Shown: positions 51,912 to 61,441 of the stretch, piece after piece | Layout: every line of letters begins with the position of its first letter | Numbering within the stretch: the first letter of the stretch is position 1 | Assembly: GCF_025642135.1 (NCBI RefSeq) | Contig: NZ_CP106793.1 | Coordinates: 7,780,001 to 7,844,000, forward strand | DNA: 64,000 nt | From: Streptomyces cynarae | GTDB taxonomy: Bacteria; Actinomycetota; Actinomycetes; Streptomycetales; Streptomycetaceae | Direction of reading: 5' to 3' | The notes under the pieces: model-generated | What the model was told of the DNA's origin: nothing | The model's input: only the letters and a program-made list of their open reading frames with translations | The model's database searches: none | Position numbers and translations under genes: made by a program

Positions 51912-51944
51912 GTCTGTGTCAAGGGCTTTGGCGCGCGAAGCCCA

Positions 51945-51972
51945 CGGACAGACTGTCCGCGCAGGGTAGCTT
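51945..51972 (+). promoter_or_regulatory. Operator palindrome CGGACA-GAC-TGTCCG with -10-like TAGCTT
   Basis: Perfect 6-bp arms at 51945-51959. A -10-like TAGCTT (51967-51972) follows 7 nt later, so the palindrome would cover the -35 and spacer of a promoter for the gene at 52021. This places a repressor (or class II activator) directly on the promoter. Confidence 0.58.
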
Positions 51973-52020
51973 GCTGAATGGAATGGTCTCTTCACACCCA
52001 GTGGTGAGGAGGCCTTTTCC

Positions 52021-52461
52021 ATGTCCGACGACAATCCCGCAGCTCGCGCGACCCCACCGCGCTGGATGCCAATCGGGGAGGAGCCCGAGTTGTGCTCGGC
52101 GGGGGAGTGGTGGGACGCCGTACGAGCCGTGGAGGCTGTAGGCCGACGCGCTATCGAGATCCTCCACGAGGGGGACGAGCCGGTCGGCCCGGTGATTCTT
52201 GACCACGGAGGTCCGGAGCCTCGACTGTACTTCCTGGTTCCCGTGGGCACCGCGGCCCGGTGGGAGGAGCCGGGGACCGTCGCTCTGGGGCAGAAGTGCC
52301 ACGTCGTCGTGCCGTCCGCGGAGAGCACGACGCCGCCGGGAATGCACTGGCATGTCTTCCCCCGAGGTCCGCGTGCGCTGACGCGGCCAGACGCCCTGCG
52401 GCGCGCGTTAAGCCAGGCTCGGCGGGAGCGGCGAGGGCCCGCAGAGGAGGCGGCCTCCTGA
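52021..52461 (+). CDS. Conserved hypothetical protein of integrative-element type
   Basis: 146 residues. The motif WWDAVRAVEAVGRRAIEILHEGDEPVGPVILDHGGPEPRLYFLVPVGTAARWEEPGTVALG is familiar from Streptomyces accessory proteins that sit next to XRE regulators and transfer genes and resemble a fragment of primase/polymerase N-domains. GTGAGGAGGCC lies upstream. It shares one base with the next start. Function unknown. Confidence 0.7.
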   Translation: MSDDNPAARATPPRWMPIGEEPELCSAGEWWDAVRAVEAVGRRAIEILHEGDEPVGPVILDHGGPEPRLYFLVPVGTAARWEEPGTVALGQKCHVVVPSAESTTPPGMHWHVFPRGPRALTRPDALRRALSQARRERRGPAEEAAS

Positions 52462-52655
52462 TGGCGCTCAGCATCTCCTTCGTGCTGGTGCTTGGCATCC
52501 TCGTGGTCGTTCTCATCCGCAGCAAGTCCGTGAAAGCCGGTCCTGCGGTCGTCTGCGTGCTCTTCGGGTTCTTCCTGGCGAGTACGTCCATGGCCCCGAC
52601 CATCAACCGGTTCCTGACGGGCGTCGCCGACATGATCGGACAGATCCGCTTCTAG
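52461..52655 (+). CDS. Small two-helix membrane protein
   Basis: 64 residues with two hydrophobic helices (ISFVLVLGILVVVLIR and AGPAVVCVLFGFFLAST). The C-terminus MAPTINRFLTGVADMIGQIRF is typical of a small membrane protein found in actinomycete integrative-element operons just before the FtsK/TraB-like translocase. No translocase follows here. TGATG couples it to the previous gene. Confidence 0.75.
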   Translation: MALSISFVLVLGILVVVLIRSKSVKAGPAVVCVLFGFFLASTSMAPTINRFLTGVADMIGQIRF

Positions 52656-52865
52656 CGAGCCGGGGCCGGTGCGCGAGTCCCTTCTCTCCGCTCGGTCGAC
52701 GGCTCACCTCCATCCATTTTCCGGCCCTCCCCCAACCTGCCCGAGGCCCCCGATGACTTTCGCGTCCAGCGCGCAGAGCACGTCAACCCCCACAGTCCGC
52801 CTGCATCGGAGGAACTGCCCCGATCCGGCTCGCCAGCGGCGCACGATTCCCTCCGAGGGACTCTG

Positions 52866-53870
52866 ATGCGTCTCGTCTACCACCCCGCCGGCCACGACGA
52901 CGATCTCCGTGTGGCCTTGGTCGAACTACAGGCGGGGCGCTGGAGGCAGGCGCGGGAGCTGCTCTGGCAGACGGGTACGCACTGGGCGCTGCGAACGACA
53001 CGCACCCAGCTGCTGGCCGTGGCAGCCGCCCGTTCGGACGTCGTCGACGTATGGCTCGCCGAGGAGCCCGACAGTTATGACGCGCAGCTGATGGCTGTTC
53101 GCGTCGCCGTCGAGAGGGCATTGCGTGCCCACCGCCAACACCACCCGCAGACCCTCGACTTCGAGATGCGAGCGCGGCGTGCGGCGCTGCTTGCAGCCCG
53201 TCGCGCACCGCACGATCCCGTGCCGTGGGTGTGTCTTGTCGCCTTGGCCCAGGTCGACGCCCGCCAGCTGCGGCCGGAACACCGCATGAGGTCCGCCGAA
53301 CCGATGCTGCCGAGCGGTCCGTGGGGACTGCTCTACGAGGTCAACCAGCGTGATCCCTACAACCGCGAGGCCTACCACCGTGTGGTGCAGTTCTTGCTCG
53401 CCCTTGAGGGGCCGTCGGGCGCTTCCTTGGCCACGGTCTTCGACTTCGGCCGATCCGTGGCCTCGCAGCGGCCGGTTGGATCGCCGCTGCTGCTTCTGCC
53501 GGCGTACGCACAGGTCGAGCAGCGACGACAGTCGCGTGCCGATCCGCTGTGGCGGCGCCAGTGGGCGCAGGAGTCGATGCTCGACTACACGCTGACCGCC
53601 TTCCACGACTGGTTCCACAAGGCGCCCGTCGAGCACCGTTCGGTCGCCGATCTGAATCTCCTCGCCTACGCGTTGTGGGCGGGGCACCGGTACCTGGAGG
53701 CCGCCGAGGTGTTCGAGGCGATGGGCTCATATGCGGCCCGTGAGCCATGGGCGTCAGTGCACGACGGGGCCGCAGGGCCGGATCCCGGTGAGGCGCTGCT
53801 CCTTCGGGCGCGCGCCGAGTCCCTCTCCTACGCCCGTACCCGGAGACCCCGCGCCGGGCCGCACCCGTAA
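52866..53870 (+). CDS. Hypothetical TPR-like protein
   Basis: 334 residues, preceded by GAGGGACTCTG. Helical repeat units are visible (DDLRVALVELQAGRWRQARELLWQTG, PHDPVPWVCLVALAQVDARQL, LNLLAYALWAGHRYLEAAEVFEAMG). It has no signal peptide or catalytic motif. It resembles Streptomyces proteins of about 300 residues of unknown function. It is followed by the permease gene 79 bp downstream. Confidence 0.75.
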   Translation: MRLVYHPAGHDDDLRVALVELQAGRWRQARELLWQTGTHWALRTTRTQLLAVAAARSDVVDVWLAEEPDSYDAQLMAVRVAVERALRAHRQHHPQTLDFEMRARRAALLAARRAPHDPVPWVCLVALAQVDARQLRPEHRMRSAEPMLPSGPWGLLYEVNQRDPYNREAYHRVVQFLLALEGPSGASLATVFDFGRSVASQRPVGSPLLLLPAYAQVEQRRQSRADPLWRRQWAQESMLDYTLTAFHDWFHKAPVEHRSVADLNLLAYALWAGHRYLEAAEVFEAMGSYAAREPWASVHDGAAGPDPGEALLLRARAESLSYARTRRPRAGPHP

Positions 53871-53949
53871 CCGACAGCCGTCACCCCACACAACCCATTG
53901 GCATGAACCTGCCCTTTCGCCCGATTCTCCGAGTCTTGGAGGCCGACCC

Positions 53950-55482
53950 ATGTCCCGTCTGAGTCCCAACCGCCACGCGACACCACGGAAGTCCGACGAC
54001 ACGTACCTGCGCGAGCTGGGCTACGAGCCCGTTCTCACCCGACGCATGGGGCCGTTCGGGAACTTCGCGATCTCCTTCAGTGTCATCAGCGTCTTGTCAG
54101 GCTGCATGACCTTGTACGGCTTCGGGCTGAACACCGGTGGCCCGTCGGTGATGCTGTGGGGCTGGATCGTCGTCGGTGCCATGGTGATGCTCCTCGGCGC
54201 CGCCCTCGCCGAAGTGACCTCCGCCTATCCGACCTCCGGTGCCCTGTACTACCAGGCAGAGCAGCTCGGTGGGCGGAAATGGGGCTGGTACACAGGCTGG
54301 TTGAACCTGCTGGGCCTGCTCGGCGCGATCGCCGGCATCGACTACGGGGCCGCGCTGTTTACGGGCGCCCTGTTCAACCTGCAGTGGGGCTTCGAGCCAA
54401 CGCCGGGAAGGGTCATGGTGATCTTCCTGTGCATCCTGGTCCTGCACGCCACCTTGAACCTGTTCGGGGTCCGGCTGGTCAGCATCCTCAACAGCATCAG
54501 CGTCTGGTGGCACCTCGGCGGCGTCGCGGTGATCGTCGGCGCACTGGCGATCGTGCCCTCCCACCACCAGTCCGCCGACTTCGTGTTCGGTGAGTTCGTC
54601 AACAACACCGGCTGGTCGAGCCCCCTCTATGTAGCGGTGCTCGGTCTGCTGCTGGCCCAGTACACGTTCAGTGGTTACGACGCCTCCGCGCACCTGTCGG
54701 AGGAGACGACCGACGCTCAGGTGTCCGCATCCCGCGGGATCATCCACGCGATCGGCTGGTCGTGGCTGGCCGGGTTCGTCCTGCTGGCCGGGCTCACCTT
54801 CGCTATCCAGGACTACGCGGGCACCGTGGGCACGGCGACCGGGGTGCCGCCGGCGCAGATCTTCCTGGATGCGCTGGGCGTGGCGGGGGCGAAGGCGCTG
54901 CTCCTCGTGGTGATTATCGCCCAGCTGTGCTGCGGCAACGCCGAGACCGCGGCGGCGTCTCGGATGGTGTTCGCGTTCTCGCGTGATGGGGCGCTGCCGG
55001 GCTCGCACCTGTGGCGCCAGGTCGACGGCCGCACTGGTACCCCGCGCATGGCCGTGCTGCTGGCGGTCGCGTGCGCCGCTGTGCTGACCCTGCCGAGCCT
55101 GTACAGCCCGGTCGCGTACGCGGCGATCACCAGCATCAACGTGGTCGGCATCACCCCGGCGTACGCGATCCCGATCTACCTGCGTATCAAGAACCGCCAC
55201 CGGTTCCAGCCCGGACCGTGGAACCTCGGCACCTGGGGCGTGACCGTCGGCACGATCGCGGTCATCTGGGTGGTGTTCGTGACGGTGCTGTTCTGCCTGC
55301 CGCAGACGCGCCCCGCCGGCGGCGGCCTGGTGTCCGTGGAGACCTTCAACTACGCGCCGATCGCTTTGCTCGCCGTTCTAGCCTTGGCCTGGGGGTGGTG
55401 GCGGAAGCAGGGCAGCTCGTACGAAGTGCCGGCCCAGCACTTCGACCGCTCGGCGGCTACGTACGAAGACGAGGTCATCTGA
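53950..55482 (+). CDS. APC-family amino acid/polyamine permease
   Basis: 510 residues with about 12 membrane helices. The APC motif regions are GNFAISFSVISVLSGCMTLYGFGLNTGGP, GALYYQAEQLGGRKWGWYTGWLN and GYDASAHLSEET. A GGAGG lies 7 nt upstream of ATG 53950. It shares one base with the start of the glutamine-synthetase-like gene, so the transporter probably feeds that enzyme. The likely substrate is an amine or amino acid such as a polyamine, GABA or ethanolamine. Confidence 0.9.
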   Translation: MSRLSPNRHATPRKSDDTYLRELGYEPVLTRRMGPFGNFAISFSVISVLSGCMTLYGFGLNTGGPSVMLWGWIVVGAMVMLLGAALAEVTSAYPTSGALYYQAEQLGGRKWGWYTGWLNLLGLLGAIAGIDYGAALFTGALFNLQWGFEPTPGRVMVIFLCILVLHATLNLFGVRLVSILNSISVWWHLGGVAVIVGALAIVPSHHQSADFVFGEFVNNTGWSSPLYVAVLGLLLAQYTFSGYDASAHLSEETTDAQVSASRGIIHAIGWSWLAGFVLLAGLTFAIQDYAGTVGTATGVPPAQIFLDALGVAGAKALLLVVIIAQLCCGNAETAAASRMVFAFSRDGALPGSHLWRQVDGRTGTPRMAVLLAVACAAVLTLPSLYSPVAYAAITSINVVGITPAYAIPIYLRIKNRHRFQPGPWNLGTWGVTVGTIAVIWVVFVTVLFCLPQTRPAGGGLVSVETFNYAPIALLAVLALAWGWWRKQGSSYEVPAQHFDRSAATYEDEVI

Positions 55483-56906
55483 TGACGAGCACCACGAACA
55501 GCAGCAGTGCTGTGGCGCGCCTGTCTGCCGCGTCCGTCCACGAGCAGGGCGGGCGTTCCGCGAAGACGTTCTCCTTTTCCGATCTGCGGAATCTCGTCAA
55601 GGCGGGTGCGATTGACACGGTGCTGCTCGCCGTCCCCGACCTGCAGGGGAGGCTGAAGGGGAAGCGGTACGACGCGAATCACTTCCTCAAGCGCGTCGCG
55701 CATCACGGTGCTGAGGTGTGCGCCTACGTCCTGGCCACCGACGTGGACATGAGCCCGGCGGACGGCTTCGCGCTGAGTTCGTGGGAGACCGGCTACCAGG
55801 ACCTGTCCGTGCAGCCGGCCCTGTCGACCCTGCGAGTGGTGCCGTGGCTGCCGCGTACCGCCGTCGTGCTCGGCGACGCCGTGGCCCACGACGGAACACC
55901 CATCGAGATCGCCCCCCGCCAGGTCCTCCACCAGCAGATGACCCGGCTGTCCAGGCACGGCCTGCACCCCAAGGCGGGGATCGAGACCGAGTTCGTCCTC
56001 TACAGGGGCACATACGCGGAAGTGGAGCAGACCGGGTACCAGGGCCTGCAGCCGCTGGCCACGGAGAACCTGGACTACGCCCTCGACCATGATCCGGTCT
56101 CCGACCGGTTCTTCCGCCACCTCCAGCGCGCGCTCGCGGGTGCTGGAATGCCTGTGGAAGCGATCAAGACGGAGGCCGGGCCTGGCCAGGTGGAGGTGAC
56201 CTTCCCGTACGGGCCCGCCCTCACCGCCTGCGACCGGCACCTGCTCTTCAAGCACGCGGTGCGCACCCTCGGCTCGCGTGCCGGACTGGCGCCCACCTTC
56301 ATGGCAGCCCCGGAAACCGGCCGTACCAACGGTCTGCACCTTCACGTGTCGCTGTGGTCGAAGGCCATCAGCCAGCTCAACGAGCCTGGCGGCGGACTGT
56401 CCCAGACCGGGCGGCACGCCATCGCGGGCCTGCTCGTCGGCCTGCCGGAGCTGGCCCCTCTCTACGCCCCGAACACCAACTCCTACAAGCGGTTCACGCC
56501 TGGCTCATTCGCGCCAACCACGTTCAGTTGGGGTTACGACAACCGCACCTGTGCCGTCCGCGTTGTCGGCCACGGCGAGGGCCTCCATCTGGAGATCCGC
56601 GTGCCGGGGGCGGATGCCAACCCCTACCTGGCCTTGTCCGCGGCCCTGGCGGCCATGGACCACGGCATAGAACAGAAACTTACCCTCGGTCCGGAAGAGA
56701 CGGGCAACTCCTACCGGGTGGGCGGCACCTCCGTCCCGCCCACCCTCGCCGATGCTCTCGTCGCGTTCGAGAACAGCGCTCTCGCGCAGGAGGCCTTCGG
56801 CACCGATGTGGTCGAGCACTACACCCGTCTTGCCCAGCTGGAACTTGACCACGAGCGGAGTTTGGTCACCGATGCCGAGCGGCGTCGGTGGCTGGCCCGC
56901 GCCTGA
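55482..56906 (+). CDS. Glutamine-synthetase-like gamma-glutamyl-amine ligase
   Basis: 474 residues. GS signatures: GIETEFVLY (metal Glu), KTEAGPGQVEV, TFMAAPETGRTNGLHLHVSLW, NSYKRFTPGSFAPTTFSWGYDNRTCAVRV and the late EIRVPGADANPYLALSAALAAM. The regulatory adenylylation-type end is absent, and it pairs with an APC permease. This fits GlnA3/GlnA4/PuuA-like enzymes that ligate glutamate to polyamines or ethanolamine rather than to ammonia. The precise amine cannot be decided from sequence. Confidence 0.87.
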   Translation: MTSTTNSSSAVARLSAASVHEQGGRSAKTFSFSDLRNLVKAGAIDTVLLAVPDLQGRLKGKRYDANHFLKRVAHHGAEVCAYVLATDVDMSPADGFALSSWETGYQDLSVQPALSTLRVVPWLPRTAVVLGDAVAHDGTPIEIAPRQVLHQQMTRLSRHGLHPKAGIETEFVLYRGTYAEVEQTGYQGLQPLATENLDYALDHDPVSDRFFRHLQRALAGAGMPVEAIKTEAGPGQVEVTFPYGPALTACDRHLLFKHAVRTLGSRAGLAPTFMAAPETGRTNGLHLHVSLWSKAISQLNEPGGGLSQTGRHAIAGLLVGLPELAPLYAPNTNSYKRFTPGSFAPTTFSWGYDNRTCAVRVVGHGEGLHLEIRVPGADANPYLALSAALAAMDHGIEQKLTLGPEETGNSYRVGGTSVPPTLADALVAFENSALAQEAFGTDVVEHYTRLAQLELDHERSLVTDAERRRWLARA

Positions 56907-56943
56907 CAACCGTTCCTCCTCCCTGAAAGGATCACGAGCTCCT

Positions 56944-57444
56944 GTGAGTGTCAGACCGGCACGCCCGTCCCCGACATCGCTCGACCTGACACCCGCGCAG
57001 ATCCGGATCGTCCAGCAGGTCGCGGAGGGCAAGAGCACCGACGCGATCGCCTCCGACCTCGCGATCACGGCTGGAACGATCAACGTTCAGTTGAAGCACT
57101 GCGGACAGAAGTTCGGCGTACGTGGCCGGGCCGCAGTCGTCCATGCCTGCTTCGTCACCGAGCAGCTCCAGCGCCCCGAAAAGGTCGCCTTCCCGGGAGC
57201 CTTCTCGGAGGCGGAGACCGAGACGTGGCGGATGGTCGCCATTGGCGCGACGTCGAAGGAGTACGCGGCGCGCACTCGCATCAGTCACGACGAAGCCCTG
57301 GGACGGGTACGAGCGTTGCGGAAGCGCGTCGAGGCGGAAAACGACCCACACCTGGTGACGCTCGGCTGGAGGTACGGAGTTCTGGGCGAGTCCCTGCTCG
57401 AGATGGCCTCCGGCATCGTCCTTCGCTTCCGGGCACGCAAATGA
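56944..57444 (+). CDS. LuxR/GerE-type HTH regulator
   Basis: 166 residues from GTG 56944. The HTH is LTPAQIRIVQQVAEGKSTDAIASDLAITAGTINVQLKHCGQKFGVRGRAAVVHACF (about 17-72), the GerE pattern. A second, more divergent repeat follows (FSEAETETWRMVAIGATSKEYAARTRISHDEALGRVRALRKRV), so it appears to carry two HTH units and no receiver domain. It lies 37 bp after the ligase gene and may regulate the permease/ligase pair. Confidence 0.8.
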   Translation: MSVRPARPSPTSLDLTPAQIRIVQQVAEGKSTDAIASDLAITAGTINVQLKHCGQKFGVRGRAAVVHACFVTEQLQRPEKVAFPGAFSEAETETWRMVAIGATSKEYAARTRISHDEALGRVRALRKRVEAENDPHLVTLGWRYGVLGESLLEMASGIVLRFRARK

Positions 57445-57571
57445 CCAGCTCAGACCGCATTGTCAGTGGCACTTGGCAAGCTACCCAACCACACGTGAAT
57501 ACCCTGCGCGCCCGTCCGGTCACATGTTGTGGCTCGGCTGGGCGACTCAGCCAGCGGAAGGGCGCACCGAC

Positions 57572-58468
57572 GTGACCGATATGCCCAGCGCACTCCACCA
57601 GTTGGTGGGATCGGTGACCGACACGTACACCGTCGTAGCTGAACATCCCCGGCCCTGCAACATCCGGCCGTCGGTCTGGGAGGTCAACGGACCTGGCGGT
57701 GAGCGGTGGTTTGCCAAGCAACATGCCGGCCCCAAGCTGCACCGACGCGAAGTCGACGCCTACCAGAAGTGGACGATCTCCCTCGGCGCCGACCGTGCAC
57801 CCGAGCTGGTCGCTTCCGACACGGAGACGCGCGCCGTCCTGGTCACTGGGGTCCCCGGGCGGAGTCTGGACACGCTCCGTGTTCCGGCCGAGCAGGAGCG
57901 CAAGGCCTACGAGCAGGCCGGAGAACTCCTTGCCCGGCACCACGCTGCGGCGGCGGACGAGCCGATGACTGCGGACGTGACCGACGAGGTGTGGGGCGCG
58001 ACGGTTGCGAAGCTGCTCGACGGTGCTGCGCAGCACGTGCCGGACCATGAGATCACGTTGGTGCGTGCGCTCCTCCAGGAAGCTCCGCCGCGTCTGCCGC
58101 AGGTGGCGGCGCACGGCGACTACATGCCCAAGAACTGGATGTGGGAGGAGGCTGAGCAACGGCTTCGGATCATCGACTTCGAGTGGGCGGAACTCCAGCC
58201 CGCTGCCCACCGGGACTTCAGCCGCCTGCGCTACCGGATTCTCGCGCAGCGCCCCGACCTCCTTGCCGCCTTCCACCACGGATACGGCCGCCAACTCACC
58301 GAAGAGGAGCTGGCGGCATGCCGGGCGTACGCGGCTTTGGACTCCCTCGACTCGCTGTCCTGGGGGATCACTCATCGTGACATCGGGCTCGTCGACGAGG
58401 CCCACACCATGCTGGAGAACCTGCGTCAGGAGAGCGGCGCGCGCATGTGGGGCGGGTGGGGTTCGTGA
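57572..58468 (+). CDS. Aminoglycoside-phosphotransferase-fold kinase
   Basis: 298 residues from GTG 57572; the ATG 57581 is an alternative. It contains the APH catalytic loop AAHGDYMPKNWM (HGDxxxxN) and the metal motif IIDFEWAE (IDxE). The N-lobe has GERWFAKQH with the nucleotide-binding Lys. It phosphorylates a small hydroxylated molecule; the substrate is unknown. GTGA couples it to the downstream methyltransferase. Confidence 0.85.
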   Translation: MTDMPSALHQLVGSVTDTYTVVAEHPRPCNIRPSVWEVNGPGGERWFAKQHAGPKLHRREVDAYQKWTISLGADRAPELVASDTETRAVLVTGVPGRSLDTLRVPAEQERKAYEQAGELLARHHAAAADEPMTADVTDEVWGATVAKLLDGAAQHVPDHEITLVRALLQEAPPRLPQVAAHGDYMPKNWMWEEAEQRLRIIDFEWAELQPAAHRDFSRLRYRILAQRPDLLAAFHHGYGRQLTEEELAACRAYAALDSLDSLSWGITHRDIGLVDEAHTMLENLRQESGARMWGGWGS

Positions 58469-59265
58469 ACGCCTTTGCGGGAACTGCCTCTTACTACCGG
58501 CGCTTCCGCCCCGGCATCCCAGTCGACCTTGCCGTCCTTCTCGCCTGCGAGGCGCCTGCGGCTTCTCCACGGCGTCTGCTGGACATCGGCACCGGCCCAG
58601 GGCTCGTTGCCAGCGCGCTCGCCCCGTACTTCGACGAGGTGATCGCGGTCGACTCCGACCAGGCGATGTGCGCCGAAGCTGAGGCCGTGCTCCGTCCCGT
58701 GCTCTCCGGCGGTCAGTGGTTGCAGATCCGGCACGCGCTGGCGGAGGACTTCGAACCGCCGGCGGGATGGCAGCCGCACCTCGTGACCTGTGGCCGTGTC
58801 TTTCACTGGCTCGACCGGCCTCGTTTCCTTAACCGACTGGCCGAGTACGTGGGCCCCGGCGGCGTGCTTGCGGTGTTCAGCGACCGCAGCCTGTGGACCG
58901 CCGAGAGTGCCTGGCAGCAAGCCGCGCGCGCCGTCGTCCAGCAGTTCCTCGGTGAGCAGCGGCGAGCGGGGGACGGCGTCTTCGGGCCGTCCGGGCCGCC
59001 GTACGAAGAAGTGCTGCGCGCTTCCGCCTTCTGCGATGTCACCTCCACGACTATCCCCGTTCGCCGCGAATGGAGCATCGCCGAAGTCATCGGCTACCTG
59101 TACTCGACTTCGTTCGCGGCCTCGCATCTGTTCGGCGACCGCCAGGATGCCTTCGAGATGGCACTCGCGAAGGCTCTGGTCCCCTTCGCGGAGGGCGGGT
59201 TCCTCGTGGAGGACAACACATTCACCGTCCTCACCGCGCGCCGCCCCACCTCCACGGACGGGTGA
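58465..59265 (+). CDS. Class I SAM-dependent methyltransferase
   Basis: 266 residues. Motif I LLDIGTGPGLVASAL is near residues 38-52, the post-motif acidic residue is in VIAVDSDQAM, and motif IV lies in LVTCGRVFHWLDR. The family is the ubiquinone-methylase-like group acting on small molecules. It is coupled by 4-bp overlaps to the kinase upstream and the broken kinase downstream. Confidence 0.87.
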   Translation: MNAFAGTASYYRRFRPGIPVDLAVLLACEAPAASPRRLLDIGTGPGLVASALAPYFDEVIAVDSDQAMCAEAEAVLRPVLSGGQWLQIRHALAEDFEPPAGWQPHLVTCGRVFHWLDRPRFLNRLAEYVGPGGVLAVFSDRSLWTAESAWQQAARAVVQQFLGEQRRAGDGVFGPSGPPYEEVLRASAFCDVTSTTIPVRREWSIAEVIGYLYSTSFAASHLFGDRQDAFEMALAKALVPFAEGGFLVEDNTFTVLTARRPTSTDG

Positions 59266-59921
59266 CGGGGATGGGCGAGGCGGACTGGGATGCGGCGGTG
59301 ACAGCTGACGTGCTGGAGGAGCGCTACGGGCTGGTCGTGGACGTGGTCGAGCCGGTGCACATGGGAACCGACACGATCAACCGGCGGGTCCTGACCGACG
59401 ACGGAATACGGCTGTTCGTCAAGGAATACCGGTCGAACGCGGACCTGGAGGCGGCCCGCACTGCATGGGACATGTCGGAGTACTGCCGAGCCGCGCGACT
59501 TCCCATCCCCCGCGTCTGGGACGACGAGGACGGCAACCTCATCACGATCGCGCAGGGCAGCGCCTGGGCCGTGATCGACGAGGCACCCGGCCGCGTGACC
59601 CCCGCGGCGATGACAGTGCCCCTCGCCCAGCACATCTGCTCCGCTGGGCCCGGGCTTCGTAAGCCACGGCGCACTGGTCATGCCCGCGCGGCCGCTACGT
59701 ACATGCGGGCCCTCGTCGAAGCCTTGGACGAGTCCGGGGCGTGCTTCGGAGCCTTCTGTGAGGCGCCGGGCGGAAGCTCGGCGTTTCGGCCACTCCCCGT
59801 GCCTAGCGCTCCTGTTGCCGGAGGCGGGTCGATACATCGTCCACGCTCCGCCACATGCGTAATCCCGGGATTTCGAGACCGACCGAAACACATGAGTTCG
59901 ATATCTCCGCCGGGTCGTTGA
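59262..59921 (+). pseudogene. Broken kinase (APH-like), frameshifted near 59635
   Basis: The frame opens with GTG 59262, overlapping the methyltransferase stop. The N-lobe is normal (DTINRRVLTDDGIRLFVKEY, then VIDEAPGRVTPAAMTVPLAQHI). From about 59635 the reading is no longer family-like, while another frame reads a plausible continuation (LGPGFVSHGALV...PLRTC). The catalytic HGDxxxxN loop is missing altogether. It is a decayed paralog of the kinase two genes upstream. Confidence 0.6.
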
Positions 59922-59961
59922 GCCTCACGACCACGCCGGACGACCGTCAAGGGGGACCACG

Positions 59962-61212
59962 TTGACCTCGGCCGATACACAAGAGCAGCAGACCGCTGCG
60001 CCGCCTCCGCCACCTCCGGCGGACATCACCTACAGCGGGCAGTACTCCGTCAACCCCCTCGCCGAGGTCTCCTTCCGGCGGATGTGCGCGCAGATCCCGG
60101 CCGTCCTCGGCCGGATCGCCCGGCTGTCGTGGCGGACCGACCGGCTGGCGGTTCAGCTCCTGCTCGGCTGCCAGGTACTCACGGGCGTCTCGGCCGCGGT
60201 GCTGCTGGCCGCAACCGCCCACGCCATGAAGCCCGTCCTCGGGGACGGCTCCGCCGGCGAGAGGCTGCGCGGCGCCGTGCCCGCGCTGCTGGTGGTGGCG
60301 CTCGCGGCGGCGATGGGTCGCACCGCGGGGGCGGTGGCCACGTACGCCGAGCGACGGATCACCCCGCTGCTCACCACGGAGACGGACACCGCGCTGGTCG
60401 AGGCGGTGTGCCGGGTCGAGGCCGCGGCGTACGCGGAGGAGGGGTTCTCGGACCGGCACGAGGCGGCCGAGATGGGGGTGATCCGCACCCTCGTCATGGT
60501 CACCGACGCCCAGCGATTCCTGTCCGCGCTGATCCGCATGGTTACCGCCGGCGGCGTGCTGTCGGTGCTGAACCCGCTGATGCTGCCCTTGCTGCTGCTC
60601 GCCGTGGGGCCGGCCGGTGTCGGCGCCGTCCTGACCGCACGGGTCGACTACGAGATCCACTACGCCAACGTCGCCGACCGCAACGTGCGCGGCATGATGC
60701 GCTGGTGGGCGACCACGCCGAAGTACGGCGACGAGGTCCGCGCCAACTCGATGACCGACTACCTCGTCTACTGGTACCGGGCCCTGTCCGACCGATGCGA
60801 CCGGCGCACCCTGGCCGCCGCGCCGAGGACCCTGCGGATCGCCCTGCTCTCCTCGCTGGCCGGTGGTGTCTTCCTCGTCGCGACCTGGGCAGCCCTCGCG
60901 TGGCTGGCCGTGACCGGCCGGATCGCGCTCGCGGTCGCCGCCACGGCCGTCATCGCCGTCCAGACCACGCTCGCCGCCCTCTCCCAGGTCGTCATCAACG
61001 GCGCCGCGGTCTTCCACACCAGCCTGTACCTGAGCGACATGCAGGCCTTCCTCGACGACGCCGCCGCCCGCGCCCCCCAGCGCGGCCCCCGCGAACTCAC
61101 CGCGCCGGTCGAGGAGATCCGGCTCGACGAGGTCGTCTACCAGTACCCGGGCAAGGACAAGCCCGCCGTGGACGGTGTCTCCCTCACCCTTGTAGGGGCC
61201 GCGTGGCGATGA
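59962..61212 (+). pseudogene. ABC exporter truncated before the ATPase domain
   Basis: 416 residues from a TTG start preceded by AAGGGGG. The N-terminal region is Pro-rich, followed by a full ABC transmembrane domain with five or six helices. The protein then enters the ATPase domain at IRLDEVVYQYPGKDKPAVDGVSLTL and stops within 10 residues, before Walker A. The following DNA (61213-61441) has no ATPase sequence, so the 3' half is deleted. It may still make a membrane protein but cannot hydrolyse ATP. Confidence 0.75.
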
Positions 61213-61441
61213 ACACGGTCTCAGCGTTGACCAGTGGTGCACGTCACCGGTCCAAGCCCGTGAACACTGCCCCTCTGCGGACCCCGTGAACAATTCCTAC
61301 ATGGGCTGTCCGTGCACCGGCGTGGAGGAACCGCTCGGAGCAGGACACCTGCGGTGTGCGGCAGGCCATCGCCTTCGAACCGCTGGTGGTCTGCGTGATG
61401 CCTGACGAGCCATTTCGGCGGAGCGCATCCTGCTCCCCACG
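61213..61441. other. Junction DNA with no gene
   Basis: This lies between the truncated ABC gene and the phosphatase fragment. It contains one short palindrome (TCCCCA / TGGGGA, 61434-61451) and GTGAACA repeated at 61211-61215 and 61260-61268. No transposase sequence is visible. Confidence 0.45.
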
